Shown here: positions 44,540 to 52,872 of the stretch, piece after piece
How positions within the stretch are numbered: the stretch's first letter is position 1
Layout of the letters: each line of letters opens with the position of its first letter
Source of the DNA: Palsa-295 sp963781105
Lineage (GTDB): Bacteria; Acidobacteriota; Terriglobia; Acidiferrales; UBA7541
NCBI GenBank assembly: GCA_963781105.1
Contig: CAWAED010000009.1
Coordinates: 129,376 to 193,375, forward strand
Reading direction: 5' to 3'
Length of the DNA stretch: 64,000 nt
Translations under genes and position numbers: made by a program
The notes under the pieces: model-generated
What the model was told of the DNA's origin: nothing
The model's input: the letters and a program-made list of their open reading frames with translations, nothing else
Database searches by the model: none

Positions 44540-45605
44540 AGGCTACATCTACCTAGCAAACGGCGCATGGCACGTCCGTTACCGCGTTGCCGGCAAACAG
44601 AAGTCCGAACGATTGGCGCCATTTTGCGATCAATACCGCACGATGAAGAGCGCGCGTACTCTCGCTGAAACAATTCTACATCCTATCAATCAAGGCCGGC
44701 AACCAACGGGTGCGCAGACTGTGCAAGAATTCGTTGATCGAACGTACCTTCCGTACGCCTTAGCTCATAAACGACCCTCAACGTATCGCGGCTACGTGAA
44801 CCTATACAACGCGCAAATTGCGTCTCGTGTAACCGGAATGAAAATCGCTTCCTTTCGAACCGTTGATGCGCAAAGACTCCTCGACAGGATCGCTAGTGAA
44901 ACGAATCTCTCGCATAACAGCCACATTCACATTAAAGCTCTGTTGAGCGGGATATTTGCCTACGCCAAACGCACAGGGGTCATCGACGTTAATCCGATCG
45001 TCGGAACCGAAATACCCAAAGGCCACTCGGAAGGATCAACGCACGCTTACAGTCTGAACGAGATCAAGTTGATAACGAAAAAACTCCAAGGCACCTCCCG
45101 CACCGCCGTGACAGTCGCTGCATGGACCGGGCTTTCGTTGGCAGAATTAAGGGGTTTGCGATGGACCGACGTGGAGGCCGGCCAGCTTACTGTTCGCCGA
45201 ACCTATTGGCACCAACATGAGAACCCGCCAAAGACGAAGGCGCGAGGCGAAACTGCGATTCCCCTGTTGCCGACAGTAATTAAGGCACTGAAAGAGCACC
45301 GCAAAAGGACTCCCGGCACCACGTTTGTTTTCGAGGGTCCGCGTCAGACGCCAATCGATCTTGCTACGCTGGGAAGCAAAGCCATCAAGACTGCGCTGAA
45401 AGGCAGTGACGTTGAGTGGTATGGCTGGCACGCTCTGCGCCGAGGCTTCGCTACAAATCTCCACGAGGCTGGCGTTCAAGACAAGATCATTCAATCGCTA
45501 CTGCGTCATTCAAGCCTCGCGGTAACGATGGCCCACTACGTGAAGCCACTCCCCCAAGCGAACGTGGCCGCAATGCGCCGCTTGGACGCTTCACGAAGTA
45601 AGTAA
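44517..45605 (+). CDS. Tyrosine recombinase / phage-type integrase
   Basis: About 362 residues from GTG 44517 (GTG 44532 is equally possible). An N-terminal SAM-like core-binding domain (~60-150: TVQEFVDRTYLPYALAHKRP) precedes the catalytic domain with Arg in SLAELRGLRW, the Lys-containing beta hairpin region (NPPKTKARGETAIPLL), HALRRGFATNLHEAG (H-x-x-R), LLRHSS and the nucleophilic Tyr in TMAHYVKPL. It catalyses site-specific recombination, probably of the island that follows. It diverges from tRNA-Ser with only ~50 bp between, placing it on the tRNA's 5' side. Confidence 0.92.
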   Translation: MQRLSVQRGYIYLANGAWHVRYRVAGKQKSERLAPFCDQYRTMKSARTLAETILHPINQGRQPTGAQTVQEFVDRTYLPYALAHKRPSTYRGYVNLYNAQIASRVTGMKIASFRTVDAQRLLDRIASETNLSHNSHIHIKALLSGIFAYAKRTGVIDVNPIVGTEIPKGHSEGSTHAYSLNEIKLITKKLQGTSRTAVTVAAWTGLSLAELRGLRWTDVEAGQLTVRRTYWHQHENPPKTKARGETAIPLLPTVIKALKEHRKRTPGTTFVFEGPRQTPIDLATLGSKAIKTALKGSDVEWYGWHALRRGFATNLHEAGVQDKIIQSLLRHSSLAVTMAHYVKPLPQANVAAMRRLDASRSK

Positions 45606-45658
45606 AATGACCGCGGAACTCAAGCCGATGGCAACGAACTTGCAGGATTAACAAGACC

Positions 45659-46096
45659 ATGAACCGTAGCGGCATTGTTTCAATTGCAGCGATCGCCGTG
45701 GTGCTGTGTTGCCTGAATGTCACGGGCAAGCACGTGACGAGCGTGAACAAGGAACGCGAACTTTGGGCCGAAAGCTTGTCCAACGAACACGCAGGGATAT
45801 TCTTTAGTTCGAGTGGCTCGGGATCGCGCACGCTAAACATAAGCCTCATGCCGGATCGCCGCGACCCCGGCGACTGCGATTCGGTTATGGCGACATTACT
45901 CGTCCGTCAGGATTTCTTATTCGACGCTTACGACCGCGGATTTAGATTTGTGTCGTGCAACGTCACGGCCGCCGATGGAAAAGTAACCACGCTGAAGGAT
46001 AAAATTGTTCCACCGCAACCCAACGCCCCCGCGTCACCGGCGCCACAGCCCGACCCTGCAAGACACGACAAGACGCCTTCGGAGGCGACCGCATGA
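45659..46096 (+). CDS. Hypothetical secreted or membrane-anchored protein
   Basis: 145 residues. A hydrophobic N-terminal segment (GIVSIAAIAVVLCCLNV) suggests export or membrane anchoring. The middle is a compact beta-like domain (SRTLNISLMPDRRDPGD, VMATLLVRQDFLFDAYDRGF), and the tail is Pro/Ala-rich (PPQPNAPASPAPQPDPA). No family recognised. Its stop overlaps the next gene's ATG (ATGA), so the pair is probably an operon. Confidence 0.65.
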   Translation: MNRSGIVSIAAIAVVLCCLNVTGKHVTSVNKERELWAESLSNEHAGIFFSSSGSGSRTLNISLMPDRRDPGDCDSVMATLLVRQDFLFDAYDRGFRFVSCNVTAADGKVTTLKDKIVPPQPNAPASPAPQPDPARHDKTPSEATA

Positions 46097-46683
46097 CCTA
46101 CCGCCTGCCGCGTTTCCAAGATACCTACCTTGTTTTATCCGGCGGCGAAGTCCACTTGTACGAAGAACGGAATGGACTTGATTTCTGCATTCACACGCAA
46201 AAGGAAACTACATGGACTCATCGGCAAATCTGGCAAAGGCATCGCGCGCTCGTTCTGCGATTTCGCAGGCTTCAACTCGCCTGGAAATTGGGCGGAAAAC
46301 ACATTCCGATGTTCCGCAGAATGATCCTGTGCGCGATGGAATCCGGAAGATATCCTGGAATTGGTGGCGTATCTCGCAATCGCAGTATCACTATCGCGAC
46401 GCGGGCGAGATTGATTTGGGGAAATTATAACTCGTACGACGACGCCGCACATCGCGCAAGTCTTCGTCTACAAGACGAGGTGGTCCGGCGTCTACAAGCC
46501 GAGGGCGTTTCAGCGAAAATCGAGTCTCCGGGCTACATTTGGCTGCCGACGCATAAGAAGTCTTTCGTCCATTGGCACCGGGAATCCTTGTGGCGAGACG
46601 AGAAGGGCGCTCCGCTCGGTGAGACGAACCATTTGAACGCCGCAGAAGTTGCTGATGCGATTTCGAAAATCCTCGCGAAATAG
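46093..46683 (+). CDS. Hypothetical protein, Arg-rich
   Basis: 196 residues starting in an ATGA overlap with the preceding gene. The C-terminal half contains a recognisable soluble pattern (LQDEVVRRLQAEGVSAKIES, then NAAEVADAISKILAK). The N-terminal half is basic, with many His/Arg/Trp (WTHRQIWQRHRALVLRFRRL), which could be nucleic-acid or membrane interacting. I do not recognise the family. Confidence 0.55.
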   Translation: MTYRLPRFQDTYLVLSGGEVHLYEERNGLDFCIHTQKETTWTHRQIWQRHRALVLRFRRLQLAWKLGGKHIPMFRRMILCAMESGRYPGIGGVSRNRSITIATRARLIWGNYNSYDDAAHRASLRLQDEVVRRLQAEGVSAKIESPGYIWLPTHKKSFVHWHRESLWRDEKGAPLGETNHLNAAEVADAISKILAK

Positions 46684-46735
46684 CGGTAATCAAGCCGCTG
46701 CCACGGTGCTATTATCACCGCAGCGGAGATTTGCA

Positions 46736-47002
46736 ATGCCTAGCGCGTACTGGCATCACGACGATTTTTTGTTTGAAAAGCAATTCCCCACCATTGAGCC
46801 AAAGGAATCTCCCGTAACGGCTGGCGACGAATTGCTTGCACGTTTCCGGCGAAAGATCCGTATGCAAAGTCAGTTCACACCGCGCCCTGTGCCTCAACCG
46901 CAGTCTGCCGGTGTTTTTAGTAAATCTTATTACCCTGAAATTGGCCGCACGTTTCACCCGAATCCGAAACACTATCTGGCGAAGCATCCGCTCCAGCCTT
47001 AA
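46736..47002 (+). CDS. Small hypothetical protein
   Basis: 88 residues from ATG 46736, which follows a GCGGAGATTTG RBS-like stretch; the longer frame from 46649 overlaps the previous gene. The protein is Pro/Phe/His-rich (SAYWHHDDFLFEKQF, FTPRPVPQPQSAGVFSK) with no motif I know. About 50 bp downstream of the preceding gene. Confidence 0.5.
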   Translation: MPSAYWHHDDFLFEKQFPTIEPKESPVTAGDELLARFRRKIRMQSQFTPRPVPQPQSAGVFSKSYYPEIGRTFHPNPKHYLAKHPLQP

Positions 47003-47457
47003 CGAGGCTACAGCGTGTACGTGCGAACGCGGCACCTGTTGAGAATCGCTCGATTGCCATCCCGCCCTACCATGTATCACTAATCGTGTCGTCACCGACC
47101 TTGCCAAGTAGTCCGACACCCAAGACCCCGGCAAGCGGCAAGACAATTCTGAAGAGGTACACGCTTAACTCTTCTCCCCTACCCGCTTCACGGTATGGCG
47201 CTCACAGGTTGGCCATATTACTGATAGTTATGAACTTTCTTCCGCAGCGGCAGTCGATTGGTTTTAGCGACAAGAGTGTCCGCCTGCAAAGTTGCAATCA
47301 TCGCTCGGAACTGCAACGCGAGTCTCCGTGCTGAAGATGAGAACTCGTTGGAAGCAGCGCAGGTTGAGAGGAATGATGGGAATCCGGAGGGGGAAGCTCA
47401 ATTTTGAGTTTTGTCTTCGATTTCCCGTTCGATACTCATAACGAAATGGAGGGAACG
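47003..47457. other. About 450 bases without a credible gene
   Basis: Small frames on both strands are low-complexity and lack RBSs. The right end should hold the promoter and RBS (GGAGGG) of the YtxH-like gene. Confidence 0.4.
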
Positions 47458-47736
47458 ATGAGGGGAAGAAACAGTTGGGCGGAAACGGCTTCCGCATTCG
47501 CAATAGGACTCGGTGTGGGCGCAGCTGTGGGGATTCTCTTTGCTCCGCGGCCGGGGAGTGATACGCGCGATCTTGTCGTGGAGAGCGCCAAAGACTGCTT
47601 GGACGGGGCAATCGCGGCCGGAGAAACGGTGAAGGAGCGCGTGCAAGATAGTGTTGACCAGGTACAGAGTCGAGTGAAGAAGGCGACCGAGGTTGGTGAA
47701 CGAGCCTATCGTGAGGCAAAGAACTCGATGTCGTAA
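47458..47736 (+). CDS. YtxH domain-containing protein
   Basis: 92 residues from ATG 47458, chosen over 47404 because GGAGGG lies 5 bases upstream and the YtxH hydrophobic start follows. One membrane-type segment (SAFAIGLGVGAAVGILFAP) ends in the typical ILFAPRPGSDTR motif, then a coiled-coil tail (ETVKERVQDSVDQVQSRVKK). YtxH proteins are general-stress-associated inner-membrane proteins of unclear biochemical role. The neighbourhood of catalase and ferritin-like genes fits a stress group. Confidence 0.85.
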   Translation: MRGRNSWAETASAFAIGLGVGAAVGILFAPRPGSDTRDLVVESAKDCLDGAIAAGETVKERVQDSVDQVQSRVKKATEVGERAYREAKNSMS

Positions 47737-47837
47737 CAATTTGAGTCGCGGTAAGCGTCGTAGAAATCATCGAGAACCAGGCTTAAGGATTTTGTCTAGT
47801 CGCCCAAGGCAGACGGCGTGACCTTCAGGAGAAAACA

Positions 47838-48101
47838 ATGAAAATCAATGGACGTACGTCCGCAAAGAATGAAGACCTCCTCGTAACCGTGGCTCGCGCG
47901 ATCGGGTCAACGCTTGGGTCTGTGGCAGCGAAAGTAAATCCGTCGCCTCGCAAGTCACGGCGGCGGCCAGCGGGCGGCAAGGGCACCCGCAAGAGAAATT
48001 TGGTGTCTAAAGGCCGCCAGCGAACCCTTCCCAGAGTTTCGAGGCGGCATGGCCAAGCCGCCGGTGTCAAACGAGGGAATCGGAAAAAATCCGCAAAGTA
48101 G
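47838..48101 (+). CDS. Small highly basic protein
   Basis: 87 residues, RBS AGGAG 7 bases upstream. The first ~35 residues are ordinary (EDLLVTVARAIGSTLGSVAA); the rest is Lys/Arg-rich (KSRRRPAGGKGTRKRNLVSK and RVSRRHGQAAGVKRGNRKKS), like histone-like DNA-binding tails. Nucleic-acid binding is inferred only from composition. Located between the YtxH-like and helical-bundle genes. Confidence 0.6.
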   Translation: MKINGRTSAKNEDLLVTVARAIGSTLGSVAAKVNPSPRKSRRRPAGGKGTRKRNLVSKGRQRTLPRVSRRHGQAAGVKRGNRKKSAK

Positions 48102-48213
48102 CGTACGTCTGGTCGGGCGCTTCGCAATTTCTAACGAGTGACGAAGCGGCCGTCTCGACCACAGCGAATATGGGATCAAGACGCCGCGATCTATGTAACT
48201 AGGGACAATTCCA

Positions 48214-48693
48214 ATGAGCGACCCGCTAGCTATTTATCTCCACGATCACCTTGCCGGTGCGGCCCTTGCCATAGATCTCCTGAAATCCATGCAGCGGGAC
48301 AATGCGGGCGAGCCACTCAGCCACTTTGCGAAGAGCCTGCTCGCCGACATCGAGGCAGACCGTGACGTGTTGCGGCGCGTAGCAGACCAGGTTGGCTCCG
48401 GGTCCAGCGCGTTCAAGGAGGTGGCCGCCTGGTTGAGCGAGAAGGTAAGCCGGGTCAAGTTGGGAGGGAAGGGTCAAAGCGACTTCGGTACATTTGAAGC
48501 GCTCGAATTTCTGCAACTCGGAATTCACGGGAAATGGGCGTTGTGGCAGGCCCTCGCGGTGGTTGCCGCGACGGACGAAAGGTTGCGGGGAACGGACTTT
48601 CTGCGGCTTGCAACACGGGCGGCCACGCAAGAGTCACAAGTGGAGCAACAGCGTCTACAAACCGCGCGATTGGTTTTCGAGCCTGCGGCCTAG
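48214..48693 (+). CDS. Helical-bundle protein of unknown function
   Basis: 159 residues predicted almost entirely helical, resembling a ferritin- or hemerythrin-like four-helix bundle in length and pattern: YLHDHLAGAALAIDLLKSM, LSHFAKSLLADIEADRDVL, FEALEFLQLGIHGKWALWQA, QESQVEQQRLQTARLVF. Acidic and His positions in the helices (HDH, E, HF) could bind metal, but the ligand set is not complete enough to claim it. Confidence 0.6.
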   Translation: MSDPLAIYLHDHLAGAALAIDLLKSMQRDNAGEPLSHFAKSLLADIEADRDVLRRVADQVGSGSSAFKEVAAWLSEKVSRVKLGGKGQSDFGTFEALEFLQLGIHGKWALWQALAVVAATDERLRGTDFLRLATRAATQESQVEQQRLQTARLVFEPAA

Positions 48694-48744
48694 CTCACCA
48701 CGGCCGGAAATTCATTTCTCTTTCGATATCGCACGGCGGAGGTC

Positions 48745-48939
48745 TCATCCGATGGCAAACGGGCCTTCCAAGTACGGTCCAGGCAGCGATGCCACAAAAA
48801 CGTGGCCGCACTTCGCGTTTAAGCAGGTGATGAACTTTTCAAACGTTCCGCCGCGTTCGCCTGGCAACGCGCACCGAACCCGCATCCTCGCATAACAGCG
48901 GGGACAAGGCACAGTCTGGTCGTGGTGAGCTTCTTTCAT
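48745..48939 (-). CDS. Small zinc-ribbon protein
   Basis: About 64 residues from ATG 48939 with an upstream GGAGG; the frame extends to a TTG at 48996. It contains CPRCYARMRVRC and CLNAKCGHVF, a treble-clef or zinc-ribbon pair of Cys knuckles. Function unknown. It is antisense to part of its surroundings but the Cys pattern is convincing. Confidence 0.65.
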   Translation of the reverse strand: MKEAHHDQTVPCPRCYARMRVRCALPGERGGTFEKFITCLNAKCGHVFVASLPGPYLEGPFAIG

Positions 48940-49006
48940 TCCCGCAGTGTAGCCTCCTGGCGACTTCTGGTAAACGTTTAGGTATGATGCCGGCAAGGTA
49001 TTAAAG

Positions 49007-49198
49007 ATGGCGAACGACCAATTGCAGTGCCCCGTTTTCGTGGCACCACACCAACAATGTATCCGCTTCGAAGGTCACGGCGGGCGACACTCGGCAGGGC
49101 CAGTGCCCCAGGATGCGGTCTGCAACTGTCCGGTATGCGGCCAAAAATTCACAAGGTTCGAAGAATTCGAGGCGCACGTGCCATGTCCGAAGCCGTGA
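49007..49198 (+). CDS. Small Cys/His zinc-finger protein (paralogue A)
   Basis: 63 residues. First knuckle: CPVFVAPHQQCIRFEGHGGRH (Cys, Cys, His, His). Second knuckle: CNCPVCGQKFTRFEEFEAHV, resembling a C2H2 finger. A diverged duplicate with two compensating frameshifts lies at 50021-50215. The 3' end overlaps the next gene by 16 bases in another frame, an arrangement also traceable in the duplicate. Confidence 0.7.
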   Translation: MANDQLQCPVFVAPHQQCIRFEGHGGRHSAGPVPQDAVCNCPVCGQKFTRFEEFEAHVPCPKP

Positions 49199-49434
49199 GA
49201 ATTTTCACATCATGTCCGACCGCCCGCGAACTCTTCAAAGAGTTCGCGGAAGCCACACACGAGCACTTCGTAGCGACTGACGACTTATCTATGCTCACGG
49301 GAGGGAACAAGGCTTTTGCGGAAGCCTTGGAGGTCGCGAACGAGAAGCGTCTGAAATCCCGTTCCGCCCACGCCTTAGAACAACACTGGAACGAACACGG
49401 ATGCAAAGGCGCGTGGATTCCTGATAGTCGGTAG
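49183..49434 (+). CDS. Small helical protein, SCPTA family (paralogue A)
   Basis: 83 residues starting at ATG 49183 inside the zinc-finger gene. Begins SEAVRIFTSCPTARELFKEF and ends ALEQHWNEHGCKGAW. A clear paralogue is encoded at 57711-57968 (SCPTAHTLFDDYARATMEHF ... VLEQHWKDHRC). Helical throughout, with a Cys at each end. Family and function unknown. Confidence 0.65.
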   Translation: MSEAVRIFTSCPTARELFKEFAEATHEHFVATDDLSMLTGGNKAFAEALEVANEKRLKSRSAHALEQHWNEHGCKGAWIPDSR

Positions 49435-49555
49435 GTTTGCTAGGAAGTACGCTTTTTCTTCTGAGACAATTTCTGCGGAATGTATCTCAGCGAACCATTC
49501 GGGGACGGGAATCACTCGGAATGTTTGCGCGTCTAATAGGTAGGAGCTTAAATAT

Positions 49556-49636
49556 ATGACGATATTATTCGTGATCGTGCTCCTGGTGATCGGATTGGTT
49601 GCGGCGCTGAATTTGAAAACCGCTGGGCGTCACTGA
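49556..49636 (+). CDS. 26-residue membrane microprotein
   Basis: ATG 49556 follows TAGGAG with good spacing. The product MTILFVIVLLVIGLVAALNL plus KTAGRH is a single hydrophobic helix with a basic C-terminus, like the tiny stress-associated membrane peptides of many bacteria. Supported only by RBS, start and composition. Confidence 0.5.
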   Translation: MTILFVIVLLVIGLVAALNLKTAGRH

Positions 49637-49646
49637 TCCAAGCTTT

Positions 49647-49817
49647 TCATTTCCGCTTTACTCTCTTCGCAAGACATTCATTACAGCGCGCCTGCTCCTC
49701 TCGCCCAACGAACTCTTTGCCGCACTTGCATTCCTTTCGAACCCACACTTCGCCGCTGGGCGTAATGACTTTCTTGGCGGGCCGGAAATCGGGGAAGAAA
49801 GGCTTATCGCTGGGCAT
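49647..49817 (-). CDS. Small zinc-ribbon protein
   Basis: 56 residues. N-terminal basic/aromatic part (MPSDKPFFPDFRPAKK) then VWVRKECKCGKEFVGREEQ and CNECLAKRVKRK, a CxC ... CxxC ribbon. The C-terminal ribbon resembles that of the 62324-62491 gene (CARCGCDFYG ... CDECVGKRRKR). Function unknown; convergent to the microprotein. Confidence 0.65.
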   Translation of the reverse strand: MPSDKPFFPDFRPAKKVITPSGEVWVRKECKCGKEFVGREEQARCNECLAKRVKRK

Positions 49818-50020
49818 GGGAAGCTGAGACTAATCCAGCCGCCGACTGGATTGCAAGGTATGAGGATTCGCGATGATTCGAAACTGATCTGAAATCGCTT
49901 GTATCGTTATCGTTATCGCTATCCTAAAGGTAACGCGACATTAAACATCCACTGCCCGTTTTCTAAAAGACATGACCCGTACGACTGGCGCTCAGATACG
50001 ATGCCGTTAGGAAGCCAATA

Positions 50021-50215
50021 ATGGCGAACGAACAATACGAATGCCCCGCGTCCACAGCTCTGGGCCAACAATGCATCCGCTTGGCGGGCCACAGCGGGAG
50101 ACACTCAGCAGGGAAGGCGTCTAAAAAGGCGTGGTCTGCAAATACGCCGCCTGCGGAAAGCAATTCAGTTCGCTTAAAGAAGTTGAACGTGCATGTGTCG
50201 TGTCCGAAGCCGTGA
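50021..50215 (+). pseudogene. Diverged duplicate of the zinc-finger gene with compensating frameshifts (paralogue B)
   Basis: The first ~35 codons (MANEQYECPASTALGQQCIR, LAGHSGRHSAG) and the last six (VSCPKP) align with the 49007 gene in frame. Between ~50133 and ~50190 the homologous sequence (VCKYAACGKQFSSLKEVE) lies in another frame, so a shift near 50133 is undone near 50190. The second zinc knuckle is therefore lost from the translated product, although the frame stays open. Upstream bases also match, indicating a segmental duplication. Confidence 0.6.
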
Positions 50216-50463
50216 GAACTTTCGGCCCTTCGTCCGTAATGCAAAGAACAGACCGTTTTGTGCCCTTTCGTGCATAATCCGTGGTCCAGTAAGGGGTAGG
50301 CGCATGCAAGAGGCGATGGACTGGCTAAAGGGTTGGGTAACTTTACTATAGGACGGTGCTACTCGCACGATCCTCTTAGAGCGTTCACGGTATGGTCAGC
50401 TTTCGTCCGTAATGCTACAAACGCACCAAGGCCAAGGTCATTTTGCCCTCGCCGTCAGGCAAC
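50216..50463. other. Intergenic, about 250 bases
   Basis: Begins with a degraded copy of the 5' end of the SCPTA gene (frame SEAVRTFGPSS then stop). No credible gene otherwise. The response-regulator promoter should be here. Confidence 0.4.
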
Positions 50464-50829
50464 ATGGCTCGAACGATTCTGGTGGCGGACGACAATCCAT
50501 TAATTCGCAAGATGTTGTGTGAGCTTTTTGAAAACGAAGAAGACTACGATATTTGCGCGGAAGCGAGCAACGGCCAGGAAGCGATTGACCTCGCGCTAAA
50601 ACATCGTCCTGAATTCATCATTCTCGATTTGTCCATGCCGGTATTGAATGGCTTAGAAGTGTCCAGAGAGTTGAAAAGGATAATGCCCGCCGTTCCGATA
50701 GTTTTGTTCACTGAGTATGCCGACCTTGGAAATCAACTGCGCGCTGATGGTCTGCTCGTGGATGGAATAGTGCAGAAGGGTGACGTTCAGATGCTCATGC
50801 AACACGTAAGGTCACTAATTCCCGTCTAG
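50464..50829 (+). CDS. Single-domain response regulator
   Basis: 121 residues from ATG 50464 (MARTILVADDN). Acidic pair DD after beta-1, phospho-acceptor Asp in FIILDLSMP, Thr in VLFTEYA and Lys in GIVQKGD mark a complete receiver domain with no output domain, CheY-like. Its kinase is unknown; the histidine kinase at 54379 is the nearest. The 3' end overlaps the convergent 50815 gene by 15 bases, and this arrangement recurs in degraded form at 58914-59228. Confidence 0.9.
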   Translation: MARTILVADDNPLIRKMLCELFENEEDYDICAEASNGQEAIDLALKHRPEFIILDLSMPVLNGLEVSRELKRIMPAVPIVLFTEYADLGNQLRADGLLVDGIVQKGDVQMLMQHVRSLIPV

Positions 50830-51036
50830 CTTTTGTGAGGCACGCTCCTTCTTAAGAATTTGCACTCTAACTCGTGCGTCTTGGAGCGCGGACTGTTCAT
50901 CGGCGGGCAGCTGTCCGTTCGCCGACAAACGCACTTCAATTGCTTCCTCAGCCGCTCGAATGCCTTCTTCAAACTTTGCGGGATCGGTCTCTAAGACTGC
51001 GTCCCTATACAGAGTCCACCATCGTTCTGTTTGCAC
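50815..51036 (-). CDS. Small helical protein, WWxLYRxAVLETD family (paralogue A)
   Basis: 73 residues from GTG 51036, with GGAG upstream. Reads TERWWTLYRDAVLETDPAKF then AIEVRLSANGQLPADEQSAL and VQILKKERASQK. A paralogue at 58995-59228 shares WWxLYRxAVLETD, AAxxAIxxR and QILKxER. A helical hairpin is likely; function unknown. It is convergent to and overlapping the response regulator, as its paralogue is to a response-regulator remnant. Confidence 0.7.
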   Translation of the reverse strand: MQTERWWTLYRDAVLETDPAKFEEGIRAAEEAIEVRLSANGQLPADEQSALQDARVRVQILKKERASQKLDGN

Positions 51037-51373
51037 AAAACACTCCGGACGGGGAGTGCACAGTCTAGCTTATAGAGGCGCGAGATTCAGTAGGATGTCC
51101 GACAGTGTTCAACGAGGGATATCATGGCTGGCGTGGCGCGAACCCCGCTCGTCGCCGCTTTAGCTTAGTTCAAACGGCCTCTACTTTGCAGGCCATTCAG
51201 CAAGTTGAAATCTTCCCGCGTCTCTCTTGCGTTTGGAATCAAACATTAGCCGAAGCGTACACGCTAAAGTTCTGGGCTTTACAGCGTAGACCTTATTAGC
51301 CCTTTCGTCCCCGACCGGTATACCTAATCAGCGCTTTCTGCTTAACCAAAACAAAAACGAAAAGGATAGAGCG
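51037..51373. other. About 340 bases without a credible gene
   Basis: Short + frames here are compositionally random. A weak purine-rich RBS (AAAAGGATAGAG) precedes the DUF892 gene at the right end. Confidence 0.4.
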
Positions 51374-52000
51374 ATGACACAGCTTAGAGAACTTCTCGTG
51401 GATGAACTGCAAGACCTCTTGCATGCAGAAAATCAACTCGTGGGAGCGTTGCCAAAGATGGTCGAAGCGGCACGTTGCCCGAAGCTCAAAGAAAGTTTTG
51501 AGAAACATTTGACCCAGACCGAAGGGCATGTCGAGAGACTCAAAACGGCTCTCGAAACATTGGGCGAATCGGTTGAGTCGAAGCCTTGTAAAGGAATGAT
51601 GGGACTCCTTGAAGAAGGCAAGGAGGTTATCAATGACGGGGAAGACCTTGACGAATTTGCAGCGGATTTGGCTCTGATCGCCGCTGCACAAAAAGTGGAG
51701 CATTACGAAATTTCGGGATACGGCACCGCGCGCTGTTTGGCCAGGCAGATCGGTGAACGCGAAGTAGCTAGACTGCTTACTCATACTCTCGGAGAAGAGG
51801 AAGCTGCGGATTTCTTGCTCTCAGAGGTTTCTAAACCGCTGCTGCAACGGGCTACCTCGGCCGAACTCGGGAGCGGGACAGAAACGCCGTGGGGTGAACC
51901 TGGGCAGACCAAAGCCGAACAACCGGAAGCGCATCTCAAGGCACACGCAGCGACAGTGGGCGGACGCTCTGTCAGTAAGACGAGAAAGAACAAGTCTTAA
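51374..52000 (+). CDS. DUF892 / YciF-like ferritin-like protein
   Basis: 208 residues. Begins with the family signature LRELLVDELQDLLHAENQL, continues with LKESFEKHLTQTEGHVERL and AAAQKVEHYEISGYGTARCL, and ends with LLTHTLGEEEAADFLL; the Glu/His positions form a probable di-metal ferritin-like site. YciF-type proteins are induced by stress and accompany catalases. A ~45-residue hydrophilic tail follows. The manganese catalase gene begins 10 bp after its stop, so the two are an operon. Confidence 0.9.
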   Translation: MTQLRELLVDELQDLLHAENQLVGALPKMVEAARCPKLKESFEKHLTQTEGHVERLKTALETLGESVESKPCKGMMGLLEEGKEVINDGEDLDEFAADLALIAAAQKVEHYEISGYGTARCLARQIGEREVARLLTHTLGEEEAADFLLSEVSKPLLQRATSAELGSGTETPWGEPGQTKAEQPEAHLKAHAATVGGRSVSKTRKNKS

Positions 52001-52010
52001 TGGAGGATAC

Positions 52011-52793
52011 ATGTACCACCACATAAAAGAATTGATGTATTCGGTCAACGTCGGAACGCCCGATCCGGCGTTCGGAAATATGCTACTGGAACAATTTGGT
52101 GGGGCCAATGGCGAGTTGGCGGCGGCGATGCAATATTCCGTTCAGGGCCTTAATTGCGACGACCCGGAACGAAAAGACATGTTGATGGATATCGGCACCG
52201 AGGAATTGAGCCACTTGGAGGTAGTGGGGACTCTCGCGCGTATGCACCTGAAGCCGCTGAAACACGATCGTAAGGCAGCGGAGGTCGATCCACTGATCGC
52301 GATCGCAGGCGGCGGTGGAATTGCGTTGCACAATTCGATGGGAGATGCCTGGACCGCCGATTATCTGAAAATCACCGGCGAGCTGGATGTCGATCTTCGA
52401 AGCAATATTGCGGCAGAGGCGCGCGCCAAGATCGTTTACGAGCGGTTGATAGAGTTCACAGAAGATACAGGCACGATCCAAGCGCTTCAGTTTCTGATGA
52501 CGAGAGAGATTACTCATATGAAGGCCTTTACCGCCGCTCTCGAAAGTCTGGGAAAGGATCGCTTTTCAATCGGAAGCATTCCTCCTACTCCGGGACTGGT
52601 CAATCAGTATTTTGATGATTCGACAGGAACGGGCGACAGAGGCGAACCTAACGCGCGTGGCTCCTGGAACACGGGCGGAGACTGGGAGATCGTCGAGGCA
52701 CCAGCCTTCAAAGAATTTGAATCGGAGTCAAAGGGCACGCGTCACCCAAATGGCGACACTGTACTCGCGATGAAAGCCGGACCCAAAAAGTAG
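52011..52793 (+). CDS. Manganese catalase family protein
   Basis: 260 residues from ATG 52011 with GGAGG immediately upstream; the longer frame back to 51894 is shadow. Di-manganese ligand residues are visible in the four-helix bundle: Glu in GANGELAAAMQY, Glu/His in TEELSHLEVVG, Glu in AAEARAKIVYERL, and Glu/His in TREITHMKAF. It disproportionates hydrogen peroxide in the cytoplasm. The length is typical of the family. Operonic with the DUF892 gene and followed by a His-rich peptide gene: a peroxide or desiccation stress module. Confidence 0.92.
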   Translation: MYHHIKELMYSVNVGTPDPAFGNMLLEQFGGANGELAAAMQYSVQGLNCDDPERKDMLMDIGTEELSHLEVVGTLARMHLKPLKHDRKAAEVDPLIAIAGGGGIALHNSMGDAWTADYLKITGELDVDLRSNIAAEARAKIVYERLIEFTEDTGTIQALQFLMTREITHMKAFTAALESLGKDRFSIGSIPPTPGLVNQYFDDSTGTGDRGEPNARGSWNTGGDWEIVEAPAFKEFESESKGTRHPNGDTVLAMKAGPKK

Positions 52794-52872
52794 GCTGGCC
52801 CTCGCGGCACACGGCGATGCGGGGATCAAACAATTCATCATTCGGTCAGTAAATCAAAAGGAGATAACTGTC

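Noticed and set aside
44119..44673. 184-codon minus-strand frame
   Set aside because: Runs straight through tRNA-Ser and antisense to the integrase start.
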